Origin: Agrypnia vestita
Lineage: Eukaryota; Arthropoda; Insecta; Trichoptera; Phryganeidae
NCBI GenBank assembly: GCA_016648135.1
Contig: JADDOH010004261.1
Location: 124,001-188,000, forward strand
Direction: 5' to 3'
DNA: 64,000 bases
The translations under genes were made by a program, and so were the position numbers. Under the pieces are notes generated by a model. The model worked only from the letters and a program-made list of their open reading frames with translations, did not search any database and was not told the origin of the DNA. Below, piece by piece: positions 1 to 11,265 of the stretch. Every line of letters starts with the position of its first letter. Positions within the stretch are counted from its first letter, which is position 1.

Positions 1-569
1 CTTTTCATTATTTTGTTATAAGTTGATATGACAAAAACACACACAAAAAATTAATCAAAATAAATAATTGAATTTGTTTGTAAGCAATATGATTTTTTTA
101 TTATTATTATTTATAAATTAACGGCTGAACTTTTCTAATAGTGTTACCTAAGAGTTTTAGTAATAATTATATAAGTAAAATAAATAGATAAACAGAATAA
201 ATATTTTCCATAATATAAGTTTAAAAATATAGTCCATTAATTATTTAATATTTCTACCACAGTATAAATGCAGTTGAATTTAATATTCAGTTCAAGAACA
301 GACTTAGAAACTAAATGAAATCAACTCAACATCGAATGGAAATCATAATTCGACATACGACGCTATATATATAGACTAGTGCTTAGAACTCATTTTATAG
401 ATAGTTAGTTATATTTAAAGCATGTATGTATGTAAAAATATAGGTATCGGTAATAAGGATAACAATGTGTTAAAATACAGCATAGTTTTCCCCCAAAATA
501 TGAATTAATATTAACAGCAATGACCTCGACTCAATGCCTATAACTATACTTTTAAATTAGTGTCAATAT
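1..569. other. AT-rich sequence, no gene seen
   Basis: Very AT-rich sequence with short homopolymer runs. I see no coding frame, terminal repeats or RNA gene here. It lies downstream of the candidate minus-strand exon that ends at 575. Confidence 0.6.
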
Positions 570-575
570 TTTATT
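570..575 (-). promoter_or_regulatory. Poly(A) signal AATAAA of the candidate exon
   Basis: On the minus strand the stop codon runs directly into the signal (TGAATAAA). AATAAA is common in AT-rich DNA, so it supports the exon only weakly. Confidence 0.3.
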
Positions 576-820
576 CATACCCAGTAGGTGTCAGTATCTG
601 AAGAGATATGACCGCTGTAATGAGCAGCCAATGCAGCATCCTGTTCCTCTCGAGTCACTTCCGTTTCTCCTTTACAGATGGCGCTGGTGGTACATACTTC
701 CACCACATATTCCTCCTCGACAACTTCCAAAAATGCACTTTTTCTCGACAAAGTTCTAGTTACAAATTTATATTCGTTCGCCAAGCGCGACGAATCTTCC
801 CAAGTTCGCGGACATAATAA
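575..820 (-). CDS. Candidate 3'-terminal coding exon, unknown protein
   Basis: The minus-strand frame is open from just after a TAA at 821-823 to a TGA at 575-577, about 81 codons. The composition is protein-like: an acidic EVVEEEYVVEV stretch, charged helices, two Cys, and the C-terminus DTDTYWV. The frame is much richer in GC than its flanks. AATAAA overlaps the stop codon, as expected for a compact last exon. The last three residues, Tyr-Trp-Val, fit a class II PDZ-ligand pattern, which would suggest a membrane or junction protein, but this is inference. There is no convincing in-frame ATG and no strong splice acceptor upstream, so the 5' limit is uncertain. I do not recognise the family. 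It could also be a processed fragment or a chance frame. Confidence 0.35.
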   Translation of the reverse strand, partial: LLCPRTWEDSSRLANEYKFVTRTLSRKSAFLEVVEEEYVVEVCTTSAICKGETEVTREEQDAALAAHYSGHISSDTDTYWV

Positions 821-1147
821 TTATTTCTTCACATTTTCACTGGTATTTTAATATTGGAATATCCTTAAAATGATGTCATTCATTTTGATTTAATGTTATT
901 ATTTTGCGTTGATAATTGCGAAAATGAATTATTAAAATTGCAAAAGCTGTAGATTCGAATTAAAATTCCACATACAAGTTAAAAAATCACAATCATTCGG
1001 AAAAATGCTTTTAAAATATTCGCGCAATATTTTTTATTTTAAAAATTGAAAGAATTTTCACAAATATTTGTTAGAAAACCACTTTTGAGAGATGACAGTA
1101 TTACGAAATTATTTTTAATCGTTCCTACTGAATAATTCAACAAATTT

Positions 1148-1510
1148 TAAACGATCGTTGATCGTCGTGTTTTACGAGAGACCCGGCCCGACGAATCCGA
1201 CAAAACGTAACCTCGAAAATTCGGCGCGTCGTGTTCGCGCTCGCGCCCGCCGTACGTGTGTTCATATATCAACATTAGTCGCGAACGGGGCGCTCTTGTT
1301 TGGTTCGGCGCGAACAATAATACTAAGGCAAAAGGCGAGGAAAAAACTGTCCGTGCTGCAAGCCCCACCTCCTGACCTGCCCCCTGCCTCTCCGGCTTCT
1401 CGCGCCCCCCGCTAGATGGGGTAGCGCGCCGCCCCCGCTAGCGGGGATGAAGGGGTTCTAACGGGGGTTAATGAGCGTTCGAGTCCGCTAATTAATCGCT
1501 GGAGGGATAA
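1148..1510. other. GC-rich island, possible cis-regulatory element
   Basis: A sharply bounded GC- and CpG-rich block in AT-rich surroundings. It contains the palindrome CCCCGCTAGCGGGG near 1433-1446 and C-rich tracts. Open frames exist on both strands (1158-1415 plus, 1147-1368 minus), but they are Arg/Pro-rich translations of skewed base composition, so I do not call a gene. A conserved non-coding element, an untranslated exon or a promoter are all possible. Confidence 0.4.
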
Positions 1511-2253
1511 ATGATTGTAGACGTCTTTCAAAAATCGCTTCACATTTTTACAATCAATGTAGAGTACGCGATGAAACAAAATAATAACGAATTTATTTAA
1601 ATAAAAATCTATAAAATGACGAAACATCGTATCAAACAGGAGCATGCAGTGAGTACATTGAATCAAGACTTATACGTAAATATATATTTTGAAAAAAATA
1701 TATAAATGAAATGCGACAGAATACTATGATATATTAAAATATGAATAATATGATAATAAAAGAGATAAAAATATTGCGAGATGTGTCATTTAATTCGATT
1801 TTTTTTCAAATATGTCACATTTAATTTTTAAAAATTATATTAAATTTTTGAAAACCTTTTCAATTGATTAAATATTTTTTCTAAAAATATCATAGAATCA
1901 TCATGATAAAATTGGTTATCATTTAAAAAAAAATTGATGTTCATTGCAAATATATTGCGGTTATTCATTTAATCAAAATTTATACTAAATTTTGTTTCAT
2001 ACACATAACTATTTGAGTTTATATATTCTGTCTAAGATTCGGAAACTGTCGTTTCTTTCGTTGATAATAAATTTAATTTAGAATTTTAGTACGCAAAAGA
2101 AAATAATTCTATGATTAGGATTAGTTTCTTCATCACCATGATTTTAAAACGATACTTTATAAGTGATTACACATATAAACAAATATTTTTCCAAATTTTT
2201 ATCCATCAATTAGAAATCCATACAGGGAAATTAAATCAACAAAAAAATATTTT
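1511..2253. other. AT-rich sequence, no gene seen
   Basis: Low-complexity AT-rich DNA. No coding, repeat or RNA signal that I can support. Confidence 0.6.
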
Positions 2254-2316
2254 GGCTGCTACCGGGATTCGAACCCAGACCACCCCCTTTCCGGGCAGGT
2301 ACGCTAGCATTACACA
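2254..2316 (-). repeat. tRNA-derived SINE head or tRNA pseudogene
   Basis: On the minus strand a pol III B box (GGTTCGAATCCC, plus positions 2264-2275) lies downstream of an A-box-like TGCTAGCGTACC. The 3' side ends TAGCAGCC, like a tRNA acceptor stem, but the matching 5' acceptor strand is missing, so this is not a functional tRNA. AAATATTTTT-type words occur on both sides and may be a target-site duplication. Confidence 0.55.
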
Positions 2317-2877
2317 AATATTTTTCTGGGGATAAAATTGAATTATTTTGCATGTTGATATTTCTAACAAAACTGCGTATCACATTTATTAAATGGTAAC
2401 TAGTTTAGTTTAAATGAAAACGTTTTCTTTCATGTAGTTAGTATGTTAATTATACTAGTTAAACAAATTAACAATAAGATTTATGAAGAAGATTACTTGG
2501 TGGCAGCCAGGCACGCAAGCCTTGCTTGCTAACAGAGAATAAATTAATTGAAAATGTATGCAAATAAGAATTAATTACCTTGAACAAATTAAATTATGAG
2601 GTTGATTACAACGTTCCATTTAATTATTTTAAGTTAAGTGATAAATATTTATGAAAATATTGCGAATATTTTTTAACTTTTGTGTTCTAAGTCTGTTGTA
2701 TATAATAGGCTATCCACAAGATATATTCAGAAAACTTTGTTTTTATTGTCACATTTTTGGATCACATATTTAATTAGTCAATTTTTTTTCATGTTTCACA
2801 TATTATTTAAATCGAGCGCAAATTCACAAAAATTTTTGGTAAAATTTTAACTGTCAAATGAAAGACTTTACTCTCAC
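2317..2877. other. AT-rich sequence, no gene seen
   Basis: Nothing supportable apart from a short GC-richer patch near 2505-2535 without a coding frame. Confidence 0.55.
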
Positions 2878-2996
2878 GATTTGAATCGCGTCGTTCCGGC
2901 GCTGTCTACTTCCGGCAGTGTGGCGGGAAGCTCTTTCCCGCGTTAAAGCCTTCCACGCCGCTAGCGCCGCGCGCGGCCATCGCGGTAACTAGAGAA
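2878..2996. other. Short GC-rich island with hairpin
   Basis: About 120 bp of GC-rich sequence with a stem (GCGGGAA...TTTCCCGC, near 2932-2951) and a CGCCGCGCGCGGCC tract. No frame of useful length. It resembles the other islands in the window. Confidence 0.4.
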
Positions 2997-3424
2997 ACAC
3001 TGAAATCATCGATTGAACCTATCATATTAAATATACGCATTTCATATGATATATATTCAATATTCTTGTAACAAAATGAAGAAAATAAGTCAACTAATTA
3101 TATTTAGAACAAATAAAATATATTAGCAAAATGTGATGGAAATCAGATAAAATATATCTATGGGGATCGTAATATTGTTACAAGCAAAATAATTTCACGT
3201 TCATTAAAAGTTAAAAAATTAATTTATCGATGACTTCGATATCGTAATAGTTGAAGCGGCCGTTTCAAAATATTTAAACAATACAAAACTCTAACAATAT
3301 AAAATTTACGAATATGATTTTTTTCAATTGATTCAGCAACATTGACATGCAGATTGACATTTTTAAATATTGATTGTATTATTTGTATGTATCTACTTAT
3401 ATTTTTTATTAATTACACCTGCAT

Positions 3425-3453
3425 GTTTCGGAAAAACCTTTCCACTGTCAGGG
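3425..3453 (-). ncRNA. Hammerhead-ribozyme-like motif (copy a)
   Basis: Minus strand: CTGACAG, then a GGAAA/TTTCC hairpin, then GAAAC. The flanks ACACC and GGTGT can form a perfect 5-bp stem I. One extra nucleotide sits between the CUGANGA-type core and stem II, and the cleavage triplet reads GCA rather than GUH, so activity is doubtful. Confidence 0.45.
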
Positions 3454-3778
3454 TGTTTTACAAATGTTAAAATATCAAAATGAATAATGTCTTTTGTTTT
3501 TTGTTTTTCAAAATTATTTGAAAAATCATTTTTAAATATTATTGATGAAGTTCTTGATTACTCACAATTATTGGAAAGTTTTTTAGAATTGTAATTAAAT
3601 TTAATTGATTATTAATAATATTTTGTTTACTATTACATGCTTTTCCAATTTCTAATGATTCTAAATTATTAAATTTCAGACCAAAATTATTTGTGTGTAA
3701 AATAGAAAGTCCTAAATTTATATCAAAACCGTGACCATTTTCTAATAAATGATTTGCAAATTCAGAATTTTTGAACAT
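3425..3778 (-). mobile_element. Penelope-like element 3' end: GIY-YIG C-terminal fragment plus hammerhead-like motif
   Basis: The minus-strand frame 3778-3539 encodes about 79 residues with FANHLLENGHGFD and, about 25 residues later, NLESLEIGKA. The spacing A-x-H-x(4)-GH-x-F-D ... LE-x-LEI matches the C-terminal half of GIY-YIG endonucleases of Penelope-like retroelements, and it parallels the independent fragment at 22270-22550 (AEHARMEGHKFD ... LEILEI). The GIY and YIG motifs themselves are missing, because the sequence is broken near 3775 where a plus-strand LINE begins. About 90 bp past the stop lies a hammerhead-like motif (3425-3453), which is the arrangement known for PLEs. A dead fragment. 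Confidence 0.6.
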
Positions 3779-4724
3779 GATAAACTGAACGAAGACTTAA
3801 GTAGTTTATCAGTGTGGTTAAAAATAAATAAACTTAAATTAAATGTTAGCAAAACAAAATATATGGAAATAGGCAAAAAACCACAAAATTTAATGAAAAA
3901 TGTAAATATTGACGGTGATCCAATTGAAAAGGTGTATGAAATAAAATATTTAGGTATAATTTTAGATTCTAAATTAACTTTGGCGGCAATTTTTGAATAT
4001 GTTCTAAAAAAATATCAAAAAAAAAATTTTTCTTGGAAGATTGAGAAAAAAATTGAATAAAAATAGTGCAGAGTTAATATACAAATTGCTCCTAATAACT
4101 CCTCACATCAACTATTGTGCTACAGTCTTGTATCTGGCCAATGAAGGAAACGTCAAGAAACTACAAGTGATGCAAAACAGGGCAATGAGAATCATATTAA
4201 AAAAAAAAGTAAATACACCAGAATTGAAGAAATGAGAAAAGCACTCAATTGGATGAAAATTAAAAAAATTCTCATATTTATGCATAAAAATTTTCAATAA
4301 CAAAATGCCAAAATATTTTTTGAACAAAATTATTGTAAATAGTGATGTACATACATATAACACCAGAAATAGGAATAGAATAAGATTACTATATAGAAAA
4401 AAGTATATGCACAGAATTGTCTAATGTACAGAGCTGTAAAAATATATGATGAGATGCCAGAAAACATGAAGAATATAAATAAGTTGAATGTATTTAAAAA
4501 CAAATGCTATAATTATTGTAAAAATAGAATAGAATTGTAGAGAATAAGATGTATTATTAATTATACATTGTACCATAGATTAGATTAGATGTAAATGTAA
4601 ATATGTAGGTTATTATGGATAGTATATTAGTAATAGATTTAATAATGTAAAGTGTTAAATACTAGTTAATATACAATGTAATATTAACTAACTTAAGAAA
4701 TAAATAAAATAAATAATAAAATAA
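3775..4724 (+). mobile_element. Non-LTR retrotransposon 3' end (RT C-terminus, 3'UTR, A-rich tail)
   Basis: The decayed reverse transcriptase begins with KLNEDLSSLSVWLKINKLKL and continues with NVSKTKYMEIG and EIKYLGIILD. These are the thumb-proximal signatures of Jockey/CR1-type LINEs (W-x-x-x-N-x-L-K-L-N-x-x-K-x-x-x-M; Y-L-G-x-x-L-D). A frameshift near 4040 moves the reading to a second frame with LLLITPHINYCATVLYLA and LQVMQNRAMRIIL, and a later frame near 4425-4540 holds YDEMPENMKNINKLNVFKNK and a stop. About 180 bp of 3'UTR and an AAATAAAATAAATAATAAAA tail close the element at about 4724. It is truncated at 5' against the PLE and disabled by frameshifts. Confidence 0.7.
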
Positions 4725-4914
4725 TGATTTATTTTATATCCTTGTAATATTTAAATCTTTGATATAAAATAATGCGGTGTTATTTTGTTTGAATTTATAC
4801 CCTATTGTTTATTCACAAATGCCGGCCTGGTCCATAACAAATAGTCAACAGTAATATTTCACTACAATTTACTTTGTTTGATGCGATAACCTCGCATTTT
4901 CAGGATACAGCAGA

Positions 4915-5035
4915 TCTTACTAGGCGGGTGGGCGGAAATAAGTGTCACCTGACACACAACCCTCGCCTCATCTACACTTATACATCTTCGCGTACAAGCT
5001 CGACGATTGTTGAGGCTCCTAAAACTTATTGCTAT
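4915..5035. repeat. Interspersed repeat, family T, copy 1
   Basis: GC-richer segment with GGCGGGTGGGCGGAAATAAG and GACGATTGTTGAGGCTCCTA. It is clearly related to 13545-13650 (GCAGGGGTGGGCAGAGACAA ... CTATTGTTGGGGATCCTAAC). I recognise this as a pattern common in lepidopteran repeats, probably the 3' region of a retroelement. A hammerhead-like motif follows at 5072. Confidence 0.5.
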
Positions 5036-5071
5036 TAAAACATTTTAATAATATTTAGTATCCGTTTTGTC

Positions 5072-5100
5072 CCGATGAAGAGACCATTGGCCCCGAAATG
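5072..5100 (+). ncRNA. Hammerhead-like motif (copy b)
   Basis: CCGATGA-A, a GAGACC/GGCCCC hairpin, then GAAAT. AATAAA follows within 25 bp, then an A-rich stretch ends near 5137. The core is degraded at C3-U4 (CC instead of CT) and at GAAAC (GAAAT). Confidence 0.35.
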
Positions 5101-5130
5101 TGTTGATAATACAATAAATAATGATAATTA

Positions 5131-5805
5131 AAAAAAGCGAGCCTTACAGTAGTCGCATATGATGTGTAACATTTGATATCTCACAATTAAAAATATCAAT
5201 TGAGGTGCAACAGAAATAAACATCAAAATTTAAAAAAGGTAATACCTTTATATTTATTAATTAGTAAATACAAGAAACGACAATGTATGTGCATTTATTT
5301 ATTATTGAATTTTGCCGGACTAGGTAGGTACCGTATATCTACATACGTATTTTTATTTAGAAACGTATTGTTTGAAAACTTTGAATAAATATTTAAAAAT
5401 AATCACATAAATTACATAAAATTGATAATGTAAATCTTTAAGGGTAGTTGTTTAATTGTTTACTTTAATGTAAAAAAAAAAGTATTTATCGGATAGTTTC
5501 GAAAATATAAGCCAAAATATATCATAGTTAAAACATCCACACGCTTGACACCAGCGCGACATGTATACAAAATCAGAAGAGTTGAATTATCGAAGTGTGC
5601 GTCTTCGCTGTGATGGCACTTGCTGGACATTGATTTGTTTATAAACGATAATTTTTTTCCATCGCGCGCGCTCATTGGTCAAATGAAATTGCGTGAGCTT
5701 CCCCGGCGCCTTATTTCCTGTTATACATTTTCATATTTCCTTTTCACAAAATCACTGTCACACATTACAGGAAAGCGAGAGGAGAGATGTAACATACCAA
5801 AAAAA
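5131..5805. repeat. Long interspersed repeat, copy 1 (pair with 23189-23945)
   Basis: About 675 bp that aligns along its whole length with 23189-23945 in the same orientation. Both begin GAGCCTTACAGTAGTCGCAT and end near AGATGT(A/T)ACAT. A shared core near 5570-5720 is GC-richer, with GTGTGCGTCTTCGCTGTGAT, CGCGCGCGCTCATTGGTCAA (an inverted CCAAT box in a CpG run) and CTTATTTCCTGTTA. Both copies keep a minus-strand frame over this core (5460-5675 here) with KLSFINKSMSSKCHHSEDAH-like residues. This may be repeat similarity only. I do not recognise the element class. Confidence 0.65.
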
Positions 5806-8176
5806 GATAATATAGTGTTGCATTTTTATTAATTTTACAATGCTTTTCCAATTAATGTTGCATTTTGCATTGTGCTGAAATTTAACTTTAATCGCAATTC
5901 CACGGTGTTCATTATTATTTTTATCACATACTCGTCTTGTTAAATAAGTGTTAGTTCTTTAAAAACCAAAAAATAAATAAAAAATATATTTTCTTGATGG
6001 TTGACGTTTCAATGTTAATTAAATAAGTCATCAATTAAAATCGTGCATCATGTTGACGAAAAAAGCGATGTACTCCTTGTTTACTAACGTGTTTTAATAA
6101 GAAGTTCGCGATATTTTAAGGGCCTCGTCTGGTGATATTATTTTTATTTAAGCGCAAAAACTGATTGGTGTGGGCGCGATAATGAAATTTTACTTTTAAA
6201 TGAATACAAGTGCCCTTTAAGACAATTGTGGGCGTCCCTTTAACGAGGATCCAGTAGCCGCCTCCCTTCTACGGAGTCTTCCACGAAGAGTTTGTCTGCA
6301 CTAATTATTGCAACCACAAAATTTGGTCATGAGGGTCCACTGCTCACGATGTGGAGTGCATTGCATAACGGGTCCTCCAGCGGGACAAGAACCCCTCGAC
6401 TTTTGATGAAGCCGGCAATCAAAAACGATTCTATAATAAAAGTATCGGTGAATTGTTGGCTTGAGAATTTTTTCGCGTAAAATCCTTTTTAAGAAAAATG
6501 AAAGTAGACTTCGGTGACCATCATTAATGTATAAATCAAAAATATATTTTTTAAGAGACACAGATGTAACAAAATTGCAACAGCCAATGTTTTTCTCGTA
6601 ACAATTCTCAAATATGTATTTATCTTGCACAGCTCTTATTAAGCAAAGCATTTTTACACCACCCACGTAATTTTTTTTTTAAATAAACACAATTCTCGTA
6701 ATTGGGCTTGCTTTGCTAGTAAATGTTTAGCCAAAAGTAAACATAAAACTATGTATTTATAAGCAAGGTGACTCACGAAAATGTATGCACACTGAAACAG
6801 TTGTAAAATAAATTTAGATATTTTCAGTTTCACTAGTATTTGAACTGATAGATGACTATTATCGCCCAGACACTGCTGATAAAGCAAATCAATAGAATTT
6901 AAAATATCACAAATCCAGTTGAGTTACGAACTGTAAAAGAATATATCTAATATAGATTCTTTTTTCGAACATCTCATACTTCTTCTTTAGAGTGGAACGT
7001 ATTCTTAACACTCTTGGAGAAATATCAACTGTTAATTAGATAAGTGACATCAAAGTTTGCAATTTTTTTAGAAAAACATTAGATTATCATGGATGTAATT
7101 TACATCTATTTTTTTTACACTATCGTACAAGACATTACACTAATTTTAAAAATTTATTCGCTTCTATCAAATAAAATAATTAAACATTGCAACATCACGG
7201 TTTTATTCATTTTATTTTTATAAGTTATCCTTTAAGTAGGTAAGTAGGTACTACAAGGAATTTATTCCATAATGTAAATAGTATTACATACATATAATTA
7301 ATATAAATTTCATTCAAATGTAAGCATCACATATTTTTTTAGCTTCCTCTCTTTTTTTGAGTTGAATCAAAGCAAATTAATCTTTTATATTCGATGTAAG
7401 CTATTTTCATGATAATACAACATTTAAAAAAAGATAGATCAGAATAGTGAAGTCCAAACCCCGTGTCCTTCCTTCCAGTCTTATATTTGGACCCATTTCG
7501 ACCAAACTGGTTACAGAAATATGATTCGAAACCTCGCTGAGTGAAAATACTGCGTTCTGCCAACTAGTCTGTAAATCCTCATATAAAAATAAAATGTATG
7601 TCCTACTGGTAGGTCGCAAAGTCCTGCTGGTAGGACTCTGGACGTACAATGTTGACATTTTACCCAAGTGTCAAGAATATTATCTATTCAAAATTGAATG
7701 TAGACGACTTTCCCGAAGTTTTGGCTATTAGCTATGAGACACCCTGGATATACGCATGTTAAAATATTTAATAAGAGCTTGACCAAAGAAATTGAAAATT
7801 TATCTATTAAGGTATGTATGTATGTACCTTCGGTTTGTACACTTGTTTACTTTGTAGGACAAATAATCCTACACATCCACACTCAAAGACTAAATACGTA
7901 AAGTGATTACTTTCTACGGGGTCCAGACGATGGCAGGTCTTCGCCATGTATTGACCGCCCTCCTCAGCCTCTTATTGGTCTTGGAAATGAAAGAACTCCT
8001 TTGAAAACCTCCGTCCACTGGATGACAGGGCCAATTTACTTGATTGGCACGATCGGTCCGTAGCACTTTACTTGATGACCCTTTACCGAAGATGAATGCC
8101 TTTTGTGGAGCGAAATGTCTAAAGGATTTCATCGTATTTTACATATTGTTCATTCAATATTACGTTTAACTACATA
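5806..8176. other. No supported gene; two weakly coding-like patches
   Basis: Mostly AT-rich. The patch 6235-6430 is GC-richer and open on both strands (plus GHEGPLLTMWSALHNG; minus SRGSCPAGGPVMQC), which I cannot resolve. The patch 7910-8130 is open on the minus strand and ends RRAVNTWRRPAIVWTP, loosely like the TWRR tail of LINE polyproteins. The segment 7670-7735 ends GAGACACCCTG and matches the reverse complement of 19795-19860, so it is the end of a repeat. Nothing here is firm. Confidence 0.35.
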
Positions 8177-8430
8177 TGTGGGGTAGAATAGCAAAGACGG
8201 CAATATCCAAAAAAAATTTTTTTTTTTTAATGGAATCACCGAGGATTACTAATTTAGAATGTATCGAATTCTAGATTTTATGTGTCTATCCCTTCCAAAA
8301 TCATCTTCCCTATAAATTTACAGGCCAAGTTTCCTATAAAATCTCGAATTCGTTACATAATAAATTAGTAATCCTCGATGACTACATTAAATTTTTTTTG
8401 GATATACTGCTTTTGCTTTTATACCCCACA
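8177..8430. mobile_element. MITE, family B copy 1 (TGTGGGG...CCCCACA, TA duplication)
   Basis: Terminal inverted repeats (TIRs) TGTGGGGTAGAATAGCAAAG and its counterpart ending CTTTTATACCCCACA, flanked by TA on both sides. The interior carries inverted GAGGATTACTAATTTA / TAAATTAGTAATCCTC and ATTCTAGATTTTATGTGTCTA. Three related copies are at 39028, 44302 and 56468. Non-coding. The TA duplication fits a Tc1/mariner-type or similar transposase. Confidence 0.75.
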
Positions 8431-10250
8431 TACAAGATTTATTTTTGGTGCATTTCATTAAATTTATTCGGTAAGACTAATTAAATGTTTTTATATTATT
8501 TTATCATATTTTCTGAGCCTATTTGTTTATTTATTCGTGTAGAACGTATTTTAAAATTATTTATGATAATTATTACCAATATAATATAATAATGAATAAT
8601 TGAATTCGTATAATTTTTAAAGAAGTTTGCTAAGGAATGTTCTGAAGACTTCGAAAATGATAGAAAATATTAGTCATCTATCTACAAAAAATCTTCGCGG
8701 AATAATTTAAATTCAATAATTATTATTTGGATATAATAACACAGATTTTTGATATTTTTTCTGGGTCTTGTGATGATTATGCGCCAAAAATATTTTCTGG
8801 CGAGTATTTTTAATCCCACAAAAATAATATAAGAAAACACAGTAGGTAATATAATATAAAATTATTATAATAACAGTAGACATATATGAAAAGGAGTATA
8901 AAAAGTAATGTAATTTTAAAACTTGTTTGGTATTTAAAATATGTATTAGATTTCCGCCTGGACCGTCACCCCAAATGAATCCGCATATAGAGGGATGTAG
9001 TGTAGCGTGATGGGGTGGGTTGAGTGAAAGGGGTGAGGATAGTGGGGTTGATTCTTGACAAAGGACATTGGGGGACCATCCTCCCTAATTACCCATCTAT
9101 CTCATTTACCGCTTTGAATTTATTAACGTCTTACAAACACAAGATTATATTAATAATTAATTATTTCAAACGATGTCTATTTTAAAACTAATAAATTAAT
9201 TTATAAATTGCTCATTGTGTATGTGGAAAGGATGACGACGAAAACGTTTCCACTATTTTTAATTTGATTGTATAACCGGTGTGAGAGTAGTACTTTTGCC
9301 TGGTGCAACCAATTATTATCAAAATGCTGTCAAGTGTTGCCGCTTATTTAAATTTATTTAAAAGAAAAACAACAAGTACCTTGATGATTGGGACTTATGT
9401 ACGGCGTGATCAAAAAATTAAAAATTCACTAAAAAACTTGCTTTCTTTCACTTCCATGCATTTTAAAATGAATAACATTAAAGAAATGGATAACTATTAA
9501 TAAATAATCCAATTATATTGTGTTAAATATTAAAACCGAAGTACCTGATTATGCGACTATTATATTATGTGAGAAACGTAAGTACATAGTATCAGTGCTG
9601 TAACTGCTGTACACTCTATATAGCAAAATATGTGTCCTGAGAGCGTTTTATTTGTTTGAAAATATTACAGATATATAAGTAAGTGATATCATATATAAAA
9701 TAAGAGTGTATATATACAGTATTGAACATGTTTACTTATATCCTAGCATATTTCACATAGACAATAATTTTGAAAAATTTATAATAATAATAAAAGAAAA
9801 TAAAATACATGAGTAGAGTAGAGTAAAATAAGTAACAATATTAAATATAACATATTAAGATAAGTGAAACCTTATTTGTATCTTGCATCGCAACTTTGAA
9901 TCAATATTTAAATTAAGCAATATTTTTATATGAAAGTATGCTCTAAGAATAGTTACTGGAATTTTTTTATCGTATAAGAATCTTCCATCCACTTTTCTCA
10001 TATATAAATAGCTTTGGTCTCTGTGAGACTTCTATAATTTATCCTTAGTTAAAATTTATTTATTAATTAAATATTATTTCAATGTTGCGATGCAGAATAA
10101 TGTTCACTTGTAATCTTAGATTGTATGGAGACACAAGATAGATTTCAATGTCGGTGAACAAATGATTGTAAGGACGGCACATTCCCACTATGGGTGAGCG
10201 TAATCCTGAGTTGGTGCGAGCAACAGGAATGTGGAAGAAGCAGTGTGTTT
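8431..10250. other. No supported gene
   Basis: AT-rich. A GC-richer patch at 8950-9110 (many G runs, GGGGTGGGTTGAGTGAAAGG) has no coding frame. A 65-codon plus frame at 9303-9500 has no recognisable motif. Confidence 0.5.
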
Positions 10251-10495
10251 TGCTGGGACGTGGATTGTTCATTCCAATCCCGGGAAAGAAGAAAATATTT
10301 AATCTCTGCGACGGACAAACTCTTCCCGGTTTGACTAGTTGAAATTCACAAACGAAGGACCAATCTGTCCGGCTCGAAGGGCAAAGTGTTCGTTCCAACC
10401 CCGGGAAAGAAGAAAATGTTCAATCTTCTGATTAACAAACTCTTCCCGGTTTGAACAGCTGCGATTCAAAATAAACCACCGATTCTTAACTCGTT
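10251..10495. repeat. Two-unit tandem duplication, about 122-bp period
   Basis: The block CCGGGAAAGAAGAAAAT ... AACAAACTCTTCCCGGTTTGA occurs near 10277-10343 and again near 10400-10462. The two units differ at several sites, so the duplication is not recent. Each unit itself holds an inverted GGGAAAGAAG / CTCTTCCC pair. No gene is recognised. Confidence 0.6.
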
Positions 10496-11265
10496 CGAGA
10501 GGAAGAATAAAAACACGAAATTATTCTATAATTCAGGCGCCAAAGGAGAATTAGTCGGTTAAATAGCCTTACGAAAGAGAGTATAGTAGAATATAAAAAC
10601 ACACGCAGCTACGACGAAAATATGATTTAAAAGAGTCCATTCCTCTCAAAATTCTCCTTTTTATACCCTCTCACTTTATTATTTTTCAAACAAAAACAAA
10701 AATTGCATCTTTACATTTTTCCAAATATGATCTTTTTAAATCTTTTTCAATATAAATTATACCTTATCGAGTTCTTACTCGTACAAAATAATAAATAAAA
10801 CGCATAATTTTTTATTAATTCATAAACAATTTTACAGATATGAAACCAATTCAATTTTTAAGACATTTTCAATATATATTACATTGCCAAATCATTCGAT
10901 CTATTTTGGACGAAACATGGATGTTTGTAAGTGGTAATAGGGGTGGACAATTAAATTGGTTTCGACAGATCTTATACAAGTTCAAGAGCTGTGTGTCTGT
11001 TTTTTAAACTTAAAATGTTAAAATATCCTGCCGTGCAATATGTCATCTAAAGCTATGCGTTCTTATGTATTTATTTAAGTTTGTCAATTCGTACAATATA
11101 GTACGGATTCCAAATGTTGGTTGCTCGGCTTTCAGTTATTAACGTATATGACAGGTCGACTTTACACATAGCACTATATAGTCGGCCATCAACGAATCTG
11201 TTGCTAGTATACATTTATATTTGTATATATTTTACTGTATATAATATAAAAACAACAGAACAAAC
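10496..11265. other. No supported gene
   Basis: AT-rich DNA without coding or repeat structure that I can support. Confidence 0.55.

Noticed and set aside
1158..1415. Arg/Pro-rich protein in the GC-rich island
   Set aside because: Both strands are open; residues reflect base composition rather than a protein family.
2254..2316. Functional tRNA gene
   Set aside because: B box and 3' acceptor strand are present but the 5' acceptor strand does not pair; treated as SINE or pseudogene.
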